Positions 35,033 through 46,100 of a stretch of 64,000 nt of DNA are shown piece by piece. Within the stretch, counting starts at the first letter, position 1. The number at the start of each line of letters is the position of its first letter. Below the pieces are notes generated by a model, which had not been told where the DNA came from, searched no databases, and saw nothing but the letters and a program-made list of their open reading frames with translations. Both the position numbers and the translations under genes were made by a program. The stretch covers positions 1 through 64,000 of the forward strand of contig ARYC01001466.1 in assembly GCA_000711775.1 (NCBI GenBank), given 5' to 3'. The DNA comes from Oxytricha trifallax (lineage: Eukaryota; Ciliophora; Spirotrichea; Sporadotrichida; Oxytrichidae).

Positions 35033-36410
35033 TCATAAATCTTAATTCTAAGGTGGTTGTTACAAATTCTTTTGAGAAATTTGCAGACTATTTATGAATC
35101 TAAAGGGGTTATCATATTATTGTTCTAGTTAGTTTTTAAAGTTCAAATCTATCTTATAGTTTTTTCTGTAAAAATCTATGTTTTCCTAGTCAATTACAAT
35201 TTTCCCCTATTTTTGAGGAGTTTAAGTTTTTAATTCTTCATCAGTATCTATATAATAGCTTCCCACTGTTTCTTGCTTATATAAATTAGCATATTATTGG
35301 GTTTAATGATGCTTTTTCTTATCATATTTTTACTTTAGTCTATTAATTTTTTATTCTATAGAATCATAAACTAGATTTTCCTCTTTAGTCTCTGATACTC
35401 TTTCTTCTACTATGGTGTTAATTTTTCGATTTTTATCTTTCCACAGTTATTACTTTTAAGAAATAGATATTCTCTTAACTTTATTGCTGCTCTAATCGTT
35501 TTCAACTCTGCTTTATCTTTATAGTTCCTATTTATTATCAAATATTTGTTAATTCATGATACTACTCGAGTCAAATCCTGACAAAGTGGATTACTTGCTT
35601 ATATTTTCAAGTTGTAATTTCATGAGATTTAACTTTTTCTTTCTTTTTTCTTAGGAAAAATCTGATTAATAAATCTCTGTTATACTTTTTGAAGAGTTAA
35701 AAGTCTTTGCTATAAAATGAGAGATTAATACAAATTTATATTAAATTACATGAAATAAATTTCTAGCCTGGGCTTTCTGGATCCAAGCGATTCATTATGA
35801 TAGATAGAATTTTGATGTTCTTTTAGATAACTTTCAATTTTTGAATGTCTTGTTATTAATCCTGTAGCAATAAATTTGTGTTCATGTCTATTTCTCGGAT
35901 TTAACTTATCATAAAAGATACTTTTGCCAAATCTTTATCTATTTTCTCCATTAGTTGTTTTATCTTCACATTCTCATTTCAAAATATATGAATTGAAATA
36001 AAAATCTATTTTAATACGAAATATCTTTACATTAATCACTATGATAATTTTATATATTCTCAGCTAATTCCTCAATTTTCAATCGATAGCGTTCTCTTTA
36101 AAAATCCAAAATTCTATCTCTCAATTTAACCTCGAATAATAGCTTCTACTCTCTTAATCTTTTCCTGAACGCTTCAGTTTAAATAGTATCATTTCTTAAT
36201 AATTTTTGTAATTTCCAAAATTTTTAAGCATAAGCAAGAGCATTCACTGCTTTTATGCGAACATTCTCCTTTATTTTCATTCTGTACATGATGTTAAACG
36301 CCTAAAAAATAAATATTGATTAAATAATGTATATATTTTTAGTAAAATACACTTACATATTATTCGTTGCATTTGAATTTCTTGACACTGTTAAGTGACA
36401 CAATGGACAT
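35033..36410 (-). CDS. Coiled-coil protein (~398 aa), unrecognised
   Basis: Minus-strand ATG 36410 (MSIVSLNSVKKFKCNEQY), intron 36302-36356 (GTAAGT...TTTAG), IES 35970-36055 (pointer TGAGAAT), intron 35710-35749 (GTAATT...ATAG), stop TGA 35035-35033. After removal the length is exactly 399 codons. The body is Lys/Glu/Leu/Gln-rich (AFRKRLREQKLLFEVKLRDR, LRDRILDFQRERYRLKIEEL), a long coiled coil; the C-terminal third is polar (YDTDEELKT-like, PFRFINSLQ). It lies wholly between pieces of DHC2 and is divergent from the potassium channel at 36588. No named family recognised. Confidence 0.75.
35970..36055 (-). other. IES, pointer TGAGAAT (coding strand)
   Basis: The plus-strand repeat ATTCTCA lies at 35970-35976 and 36056-36062. 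Removing 86 bp joins KIEELAEN to VKIKQLMEKI in frame. Confidence 0.82.
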
Positions 36411-36587
36411 AGATACCAGAGAATAAATAATTAATTATTTGGATTTAAATATAAGCTAAGAAATAAATTCATGAAAGAAGTGTGAAAAAGTATTATTAAA
36501 TAAAAACATCATTAAAATTAATCATCTAAATATAAATTAATTATAATTAAATCTTATTATTTGTAATTTTCAATATCTAAGTTTAAA

Positions 36588-38405
36588 ATGGTAGCAAATA
36601 GCCTTTTAATGTAAAGAGTAGATTTCTTTATAGAATAGGAGAGAAAAATATCGTAAACCATGAGTGGATAAAATTAAGATTCGGAAGAGTAAAATCTCAA
36701 GAAAAAGTCCCTCTTTTAAGAAGAATAAGATTTAGATAAACTAAATAAATTTATTATAAATATTTAATGGGTTTTTAAAGATTAAAAAGTTAAGTATTTT
36801 TAATAGATTTTTTTAATTTTATGGGAAGATTCTATTTTTATTAAATAAAATAAGATTAATATCTAAGTTTAGAATAATGAGATAAAGAGAAGAGTGAGAA
36901 TGTTAAATACAAGAAGATAGTTACAATTCACACAATAATTATTCATAAACTAAGAAAAAATAGGATAAAGTAGTCAACCTAAAAGGCATGAGACTTGAGA
37001 TGTATGAAGTAATTTTATTTAAATAACTTTAACATTTTTCTTACTATAGAATCAGAGGAAAATATGGATTAGTATGCACTATTAAGATAGACTAAGATCC
37101 ATGTTAAAAATCAATGATTTATTAGGAGCTATACTCGCAATTAATTTGAATATAATAATTAATGTACTAAAATTACTTTGAATTTTTATTGAATAATTGG
37201 AATTTTGGCAGCCTTGATTGATTAAGAATTGCTGTTCCAAATTACTGAAACTAAGGAAAGATACGAATAAGATCATATTAATTTCATCTTAAGATGCATT
37301 CAGTCGGGAACTACCTTAATTTTAAGTAATTTTAATATTCAATAATATTATAAGTATTTTAGTATTCTTTGTCATGAGGCATTCAGTTTTGCAATTTAGA
37401 TTCATGAGGGAAAAGAGAAAAGTTCTTGCAGATAGTAAATTTTAACTCTTTTTTATTTTTTATTAATAACTTTTAGTTGGATATTTCATGTCAAAATACT
37501 TCAAGCTTTTGCTAGTTGAGATATTTATTTGTGTCTTGCACAATCCACCACATTTAGATTGGATTTTTAGAGCTGATTAAATGGGGAAGTAACTTAGATA
37601 TTCTGCAAGTACCTGCATATCAGGTTTTATGATGTTGAGGTGTTATTTGTTGTTTCGATTGTATACGTGATTTACGAAGTACAAGACATCACTTGCGGAT
37701 AGATGTTGTGCTAAAATTGGCATAGAGGCGGATACTATATTCTCATTGAAGTGTTCATATAAAGATTAGCCTTTTCTTATACTGGGATACTCTTTACTAA
37801 TGTAGGAAAATAAATGATTTGAGTAAAAATTTTAATAAAAATGATATATCAATTAACTGATTAAAGAGCTTCAAATAATTTAAATGTGATCAATCTTAAT
37901 ATTAAATTTAACTGTCTTCTTAATTTGATGCAGGGATAAGCAAATAGATGTTATCAAACCAAACTTAGGTATTTAAATTTAATTACAAACTTATTTATTG
38001 GGATAATGGAGGTCACATAAAATAATAAAAATTTAACCAATTAAAACCCTTAATTTTTAGATTTTTCTCTCATTAGTTATTTTAATGCAATAATTAGTTC
38101 GGTTGTAATAGGCTTAGTGGTTAGACTATTTGAAAGGTACAATTAATAAATTTCCCACTTTCACTATTTATAGACCTTACTATGATGATTTAGAACCAAT
38201 CAGCGAGACAGATGAAATTTACCAAGATTATAGTTTCACTTAAAATGGAATCTGGCTTACAGTAATAACAATGACTACAGGTAAATTTTTATTATATTTA
38301 TTGCAAAATTAGTCGGTTTTGGTGATTACTATCCAAGAACACATGTTGGAAGATTTATCATAATTCTTTCTTGCTTTTGGGGTGTATTCCTGGTATCTAT
38401 ATACA
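36588..38405 (+). CDS. SK-like (small-conductance) potassium channel, C-terminus missing
   Basis: Potassium-selective membrane channel. ATG 36588 (tentative) begins a Gln/Glu/Lys-rich cytosolic region. S1 is AILAINLNIIIGILAALI, S2 TTLILVFFVMRHSVLQF, S3 KLLLVEIFICVLHNPP, and S4-like MMLRCYLLFRLYTKYKTS. S5 is split by a gap; later come IGLVVRLFERP and the pore TMTTVGFGDYYPRTHVGR with the filter VGFGD, then FWGVFLVSI near 38400. The S1-S6 order and the HPPP-like and RxFER motifs fit the Ca2+-activated SK/IK family, but the calmodulin-binding tail is absent. Resolved introns are 38137-38173 and 38281-38312; IESs are at 37154, 37319 and probably 37664. Another gap lies at about 37800-38050. It is nested between DHC2 pieces. 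Confidence 0.82.
37154..37191 (+). other. IES in K+ channel, pointer AATAATT
   Basis: AATAATT occurs at 37154-37160 and 37192-37198. The 38-bp removal makes S1 continuous (LNIII-GILAALIDQELLF); a GT-AG intron here would break phase. Confidence 0.85.
37319..37355 (+). other. IES in K+ channel, pointer ATTTTA
   Basis: ATTTTA occurs at 37319-37324 and 37356-37361. The 37-bp removal gives S2 as TTLIL-VFFVMRHSVLQF in frame. Confidence 0.85.
37664..37672 (+). other. Candidate 9-bp IES, pointer TACG, containing TGA
   Basis: TACG occurs at 37664-37667 and 37673-37676 with only TGATT between. Removal deletes an in-frame TGA (37668-37670) and gives FRLYTKYKTSLADR. Alternatively the TGA is a real mutation or assembly error. 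Confidence 0.45.
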
Positions 38406-38443
38406 AATAATTTAATGATTTTTCAAATTCTTAATTTTATTTT

Positions 38444-38454
38444 GATGCTGTAAC
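38444..38454 (+). repeat. DHC2 inversion pointer, plus-strand copy
   Basis: GATGCTGTAAC, the reverse complement of plus-strand 16038-16048. It marks the junction at which orientation switches. Confidence 0.93.
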
Positions 38455-40051
38455 CTGGAAGGACATACTAAAGTCTGAAGACCCACATCTTATTCCATTG
38501 CCTTAAGTGTTTGAAGATAGACTTACTCCATTCTAAAAACTAATGTTAACAAAGGTTTTGAGAGATGAGAAAATGATTTTTGGAATTAAAGAATTCGTAA
38601 AGAGTGAACTTGGAGATAAATTCATTGAAAGTCCACCTTTCGATCTTATGGGAGCATATATAGATTAAGTAAATTATAAAATCAATAAAAATGAATGGTA
38701 AATATTGAAATTAATTATAAAATATAATATTAAGAGCCTATTGTTATTTTTATTTCAAGAAATAATAACTATAACTATTAGAATAGATTTAAATAAATTA
38801 ATAATTAAGAATTTTTACTAATTCAATGAACACTACACCAATTATTTTTGTGCTCTCTCCAGGAGCTGATCCCATTACTTACCTAGTAAACCTAGCTAAG
38901 TCAAAGAATATGGAGAGCAGATTGAAGATTTTATCTCTAGGACAAGGTCAAGGAAGAATTGCTGAGAAGCTTATCGACCAAGGTCAAAGAGCTGGTGATT
39001 GGGTTTGCTTATAAAATTGTCATTTGTCAGCAAGTTGGATGCCAGAGCTTGAAAAGATTCAAGAAAGACAAAATGAGGCTGAGATGCATCCCGAATACAG
39101 ACTTTGGTTGACATCTATGCCCAGCAGAATATTCCCTGTTCCAGTCTTACAGTCAGGTATTAAGATTACCAACGAGCCACCTAAGGGTCTCAAGGCAAAT
39201 CTAAAGGGTACTTTCAATGAAGTCACTGAGGAGGATTACGATTCATGCACCAAGCCAAGAGAGTACAAGAAACTTTTATTCGCACTAGCATACTTCCATG
39301 CTGTTATCTTGGAGAGAAGAAAATACGGTGCTATTGGATGGAACATTCCTTATGAATGGATGAACTCTGACTTTATCACTTCAAAGACATAACTCAAAAT
39401 GTATCTTAATGAACAACCAGACACTCCTTATGCTGCTCTCAATTATCTCGTTGCTGAGGTTAACTATGGAGGAAGAGTCACTGACGATAAGGATATTAGA
39501 CTAATTAAAGCTTTGCTAAAGAGATACTTCTGTGCTGAGATCATGAACGATAACTACAAACTTTCAAAGTTAGAGCACTATTATGCACCACATGAAGGTC
39601 CACTCTCTGATGTTAAAAATTACATCAACTTATTACCACTTGAAGACGATCCTGAAGTCTTTGGTCTTCATCCAAACGCCAATATCACATTCGAGCAAAA
39701 GACCGTGAGAGATTTTATGGAAACAATTCTTATCATTCAACCAAGAATCTTTTCATTATTTTGAATCATATCTGTAAGTATAGAAAATATCAATAAGTAT
39801 ATTTAATCTCCGGAGGTAAAGTAGCAAAGACCTCAGAAGAAATCGTTTAAGATCTTGCTCGTGACATCGTGAACAGATTACCAAAGAAACTAGAAAAGAA
39901 GAGAGCTCACGAAAAAACTTTCGCTACTACTGAATCCGGTTAAATGCTTTCTCTCGGTGTCTTTGTGGGTCAGGAAATCGATAGATTTAATAAGCTTCTC
40001 GGAGTCATGAGAAGTTCCCTTATCAATTTGGATAAAGCCATTGAAGGTACC
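38444..40051 (+). CDS. DHC2 AAA6 and first half of C-terminal domain
   Basis: Middle piece of DHC2 in the mature gene, on the plus strand. It opens in pointer GATGCTGTAAC, then WKDILKSEDPHLIPLPQVFE, FVLSPGADPITYLVNLAKSK (AAA6), [73 protein letters not shown], and ends FNKLLGVMRSSLINLDKAIE at pointer ATTGAAGGTACC. Two IESs (38672-38819 and 39746-39804) are resolved; the remainder is exactly 467 codons. It starts 39 bp after the potassium-channel block ends and shares its frame by chance. It supplies the part missing from the minus-strand block. Confidence 0.94.
38672..38819 (+). other. IES in DHC2, pointer AATT
   Basis: AATT occurs at 38672-38675 and 38820-38823. The 148-bp removal gives GAYIDQVN-SMNTTPIIFVLS in frame. 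Confidence 0.78.
39746..39804 (+). other. IES in DHC2, pointer AATCT
   Basis: AATCT occurs at 39746-39750 and 39805-39809. The 59-bp removal gives IIQPRI-SGGKVAKTSEEIV in frame. Confidence 0.9.
40040..40051 (+). repeat. DHC2 pointer, end of AAA6 block
   Basis: ATTGAAGGTACC, partner of 33391-33402. The next mature segment lies 6.6 kb upstream in the germline, so the order here is reversed. Confidence 0.93.
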
Positions 40052-40175
40052 TCCATTAAAATTGTTAGAATCATTTTTTTGAAAATTTTTTGTTTAATAT
40101 TTTCGAATATGATTAGAAAAAAGATATAAATTTAATAGGCAAAAAACTAATTAAAAGTCAAATTTATTATCAACT

Positions 40176-43100
40176 TCAATATTTTATATCATTTTATCCA
40201 TATATCTTTCTTGATAAATTATCTTTAATATTTCTGAATATTACTATGTCTGAAGCATTTTGTGAATTATCTTGATAAATGTCTTAGTTTTTACTATTTT
40301 CTTAGAATTTACTACTTTAATTTACAGAAGAGTAATTATTACTACGATTTATTTCAGATTGGTTGAATAGGGATTAATAAAACACATCATCTTCTACTAT
40401 GTTGTCATTTGATTATAAAAAATTATAAATAAATTATTTAATTAATTATTTTATGAAGTTAAGTAAATTTATAAAATATTATTTAAATTTGGAATATTTT
40501 AACGAGAATCAAAGCTATTATTGATGCAAATAAAATTTTATTTAAATAAAATATATCAAAATAAATAAATTATAATTGAATAGTATATGATGAAGCCGCA
40601 ATTTTATCATATTTATATTTTATTCTTTATAAACAAGAAAATGTTTCTAATTATTTTAAAAAATCTATTTTAATATATATATATATATATCATTACATAT
40701 TTAAAAGAATCGATAAATATTCTTAAAATGAAATATAATATTCCAATAATCTATGAGTTCTAATTAAAAGCATTATTTTTTGCCTCTCCATATTCCTGAA
40801 ATATGCTATCATCATTTATACTCTTTTAATAATTGAATTCTTTAATTTTTTCTGTTTTTCCAAAATCTATAATGGTTTTCTTACTTTTACTATTCTTCTT
40901 TAATTGTCGTTTTTTACTGAGCTCCACTTGAAAACTAAAAAAATATAATTATATGTACAATAAAGTGTAGAAAAGAGGATAATTTTAAATTTATTTATTA
41001 ACAATTGTTATATTTTATATTATTAATTAACTTGATACTTCACTTCATTTTATAAATCACATTTTGGTAGAATTTTTACTGTTGATCCCTTGAATTATAT
41101 ATTATTCTTAAAAATAGGGTTATTAATAATAAAGTCCCTGCTTTCGTCTATATGACTCATAGAATTTAAATATAATGTAATTTTAAAATATATATATAGA
41201 GACTTAATTTTAGAAAATAAAGAAAAAATATAATACACATATTAATATTATTATTATTAATAAATCAAATTATAAGAATCATTAATCATTTAAGTTGTTT
41301 AGTTTTGATCATTAAAAGTTTGATTATTTTTTAATAATTGCCCCTCAGTTGCTTATATTATATCAGGAAGATTTGGCTTAATTTTAAGAGTTTTATTTTT
41401 AAAATATTCATTCCTATCTACGACAGCACCTTTTTTTAATTATAATATTTTAATTCATTTATTATAGGAATTATTTAACTAATCATTGAATTAATGAAAT
41501 GTTATTTTTATAAAATTAAAGAATTTAGCTATTTATATTAACCTGACTAATTCTTCTAATCTTCTTAATAAGGCTTTAGCTTTTGAAATATACTGCATAC
41601 CCATTGTATAAAAGCTCTAACCACCATAAATATCATAACTAAGAAGTTAATTCCAATATTTCCAAGTACAATGTACACAAAGCACCAACCCCCTATGTAT
41701 TTTATATAGCTATCACTCACGAAATCAGAGTATATTATATTCAAATAGATAGCTGTAGAGAGAAATGTGAGTTCATTCATAAATTCTAGGAAATTATGTA
41801 GAGGTGTAGACATAGGTCTGTAGGCTGCGAAGTAAAGTAGGATTAGAAAAGATTGAAGGAAAAGTGCTAGAAGTTGAGTTTAGTAAGTCAGAAAGAACAT
41901 TTATAATTTTTTATTAATATATAGAAGTCATTAATCGAGTTTACTTAAGAAATTTTTGAATGTCATATATTAATACAATTTAAAAGATAAAAAAAAGATT
42001 AACATTGCTAGTACATAGATTAATCTTCTCAATAAGTAGAATACAATAACTAAAAATGTTTAATCTCTGTACAAATTAACATTCTCCTACAATATATTAT
42101 ATGTAGTATTTTTCTATCTTTTTTTTTAACAATTTTTTTAATGTTGAATGAACTGAAATGCTTATCAAATTTAGCTTTCTCTCTTTACTTTTAATTTCTA
42201 TATAGAAATATCCATAGAATAATTGGAAGTAAAAATATAAAAGCTGCACTTAGAATAGCTATTAAAGTATTGACCAATTGTCTCCAATCTGAAATTTCAA
42301 ATTTATTCTTCAAATTATAAATTGTTAAGAGTGATAGTCCAAAAAAAGTTTCTATCATTAAACGAAGGAAGTAACTGAAGTATAAGGATTGGGTAAAATT
42401 ATGGTATAGTCTCTGCAATTTAGAGTATAGTTTTTAGTTCAATTTTAAAATGCAAACTAAACTTAACACTAATTTTATACATTGTGCAATAAAATCAATT
42501 AAATAAGTAGAGTGTCTGAAATAAGTGATGTTGCAAATTTATTGAGCGAATAGTCTATCAATAAGCACAATAATGATCCCAGCACCAAGTAAAACTATTG
42601 TTTATTGGAAAAATGTGGTATATAAAATGTATTCATACCCTAAAATCTATAAAATAATTAAAATTTTTAAACAAACCTTATCTCAATACTTATGATGTTT
42701 AATAACAACTCTGATTTCATTTTATTTAGTTATTTATAACTTATAAAATCTGAAACTCTTCATTAAAAATGTACCACTCCTAATCTAAGGAATTTAAACT
42801 TTTAATATCTAATTGAAGTGCCTCAGTAATGTATTAATTATCTGGCATGAGATTTAAATTTGAAATATCAACCAGCATCAAAAGGAAGTATTGCACATTT
42901 GCTGGTATTTTAAAGTCAATTTATTAATTAATAATTGTATATCAACAGATCCAAATTAATTTAAAAAACAAAGATTACTGTATTAATAGGAAAAATACAT
43001 TTAATTTTACTAAAGTCAAATAAAACGAGATGCACTAAAAGCTATAGATTATTCTTTATAAACTAAATATTTTGAGAATCTATCTAGTAAAAATTAAAAT

Positions 43101-46100
43101 GCATAAATTTAATGTCTGTTTTCCAATAAAAAAATAAAATTGTAATATTTTTGATAAATTTATTGAAAAGATAAACAATTTGAAAAACTATAATAATGTA
43201 AAAAATAATTGTCAATATCAATCTATAAATATACTATAATATAAGTAATGCTAAATTTAAATCCAAATTTAAGTTAATTTATGTCTAATTCTACCTGAAT
43301 AGTTTGCTTTTTATAAATATTTATTGCAGACCAGAGTACTGATAAGGTTTGAGATCTAAAGTTAAGATAAATTAATTGGCATTTAATTTACTTACAAAAA
43401 AAACTACAAGAAAAAATTTGAGCCTAATCCATATTTTATTGCTTATTAAACTGCTTCTCCGGCCTAATCCATAATTTCCTTATCCTCTAAAATATTAAAT
43501 TGTTTAAGATTTCCAAATATATAAAGCGAGAATATGAGTAAAATTTCATTATTTAATTATAATGTATTACTTACCTTAATCAATTTAAGGAGGCAAAGTA
43601 GATCTTATAACGTAAAGTTTTAATCTTTATTATTTGCTAATTGCTAAATTTCTTCTTTAGCCTGGCCTTTTAAATATGAATTCGAATTTTACTTGAATTT
43701 AATCGCTTATCTTTATTGATTATTTTACCTTTAAAATTATAATTAGTTATTCTATTAAAATCATTAAAAAATGAATAAATTAACAAATTTATCTCCTGCA
43801 TAGAAATCTCATAAGGGTATTCAAATTTTAACATTACATCTAAAAGTCTATTTTCATATTTTAGAAACTCCCAAGATTTTAACCTTGCATTCACATTTTC
43901 TTAACTTTCATATTAAAAATCTAATTTTAAGTTCGTGAAATTATTATGTTCATTCGAAAACAACCATTCTTTAATTAATATTAATTTTAATCGCGCATTT
44001 TTATTTTTTATTTTCAATAAAATGAATTTAAAAGCTTACAAAATTTAATTTTTAATTTTATTATAAGTAATTCCGAATCAAATTTAATAGTCATTAATCC
44101 TTCGCTCGAAATTTTCTTTATACTTGCAGAAAAAGCATTCTAAAATTAATTTAATTCTTTTAATGCATCAGAATTTAAAATTTCCCTAGTTTAAATTTCT
44201 CCATTTATAAGGACAGTGTAGGAATTTGAGACATTTAATAGTTATTTAACATTACTATTTATTTTCCCAAATTAAAAGAAATTGAGTTTTAAAATATTAA
44301 ATGATACATTGATGCTCAACACATAAAAAGATGAGAGTTATGGATCCCCAAAATCCCTTAGCTGTATTTTTATGAGATATGAGCCCAAATCCTCAGGTAT
44401 AGGTTTAAATAAGAAACGTCTCTGATCAGAATCGTACTAAGTAAATAATGAAGATTATTCAATGTCTAGAATTATCTCATGTTTATCCTGCTCTTAATCA
44501 GTGATTAATGGTAAAGTGTAGTATGTATCTTGACCCACAAGTATTTATTAAGATTTAAGTTATTATGTAAATTATGGAGGATATTTGTTTTTAATTTAGG
44601 TGTTTTGATTTTCAATTATTTCTAAAGTCCAAGTTATACTATCATCAAAGGTCCTGTTAACCAAAATATTAATAATAAAAGTTTAAGTCTTAAATTTCAG
44701 CGTAGATTTGGAATTAATATTTGCCTAAATCATTAGGATCAAGGGTAAATATTCTATAGCTTAAGGAGGTCTCAGAAGATTTGATAAATTTTGGTAGTCT
44801 AGTTTGACCATTGAAAAGTGTCTTAATTTTCACAATTTATTTCTTAAAATTAGAAAATAAATTTGTATAATTCAAATATTAATCACATTATAGGGACATA
44901 AAGTTTTAAATTAAAGATTCTAATAAGTTATCGTTTTACTAAAACCCAGAGGCAATTTAAATGAAGTTTCTAGCTAAATTTTTTCATAGGTTAACCTGCA
45001 CCCTATTATCAATTAAAAATAGTAGTATCCCTGATTTGAATTCGAATAAGAGTTTGTCCCAATCAACTTTAAAGTATAAGTACCAGGAGCTCTACTATCA
45101 CTTGTTTTTAACTTTAAAGAATTTGAGTTTGCCTTGAATCCTTCTTAATTTTTTAGATCACTCCAAGGTCCAGAAACCATTTATATTTGATAAGTAGCCT
45201 CACACTAAGCGGGCCAAATATACATTTAGTTTATCTCGTAGGTTTAAGATTCATCTCCAAGCAAGTAAATTAAAGGATTTTGGGGTGAGGCATACATTGA
45301 AATATCTTACAAGCAATTGTAAATATGAAGAGTCATGCTAATGTCTTTAGTTAGAGTAGGCAAGGTCATGCGTAGTTTTTGTGTCAACACTCAACCAATA
45401 TTTATAGCAATTATTTAATTTATTTATCTACGCTATTCATGGACTGCGTATACAGGATATAATGATAATTAAAATATTTCAAGATCTTGGCGAGTTAATT
45501 CAAACAGTCCAGTGATGTTATCAAATGTTTTAGTGTATAATGATGTATCACTTATATTATAAATTTGATCAACAATACTATAAACTCTCTGTTTATCTGT
45601 TATTTTATAATAAAATATATATTAATGTATCTGTGCAATTTTCATCACCAGTAAATTTATCCTCTAATTAAAAGAGATGAGTAATGGCCCCTTGGGGTGG
45701 CCGCTAAAATTATTTCTCTCATTCTTATAAAATGTTCTAAAATTGAATAAAACATCAAAGTAACATATTATTACGTATTAATTTGGTCTAAATGATTTTT
45801 CCAAGGAATTTAGAACCACCCAAATCATAGTAACATTCCACATTAACAAAAAGAAAACATAAGATTTTTATTAAATATTATTATTTCTTAATAAATTATT
45901 AAGAATATATTTGTAATTTCACTAAATTTATAACTGATATAATGATTAACTGTTAAATAAGCATGAAGAGCATCTTATTGATGTTAACAGATAGATTATT
46001 ATACCTCAACAATTTTATTAAAAACTTATTTAACAGTTAATCATTATATCAGTTATAAATTTAGTGAAATTACAAATATATTCTTAATAATTTATTAAGA

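Noticed and set aside
38405-38454. A potassium channel-dynein fusion, since the frame stays open across the boundary
   Set aside because: The shared frame is short and AT-rich, and the 11-bp pointer shows that the dynein segment joins to 16048, not to the channel.
40674-40690. (TA)n runs (also near 30410, 25488 and 46895) as possible CRISPR, origin or centromere repeats
   Set aside because: They are short simple dinucleotide tracts common in AT-rich non-coding DNA, with no spacer-repeat structure.
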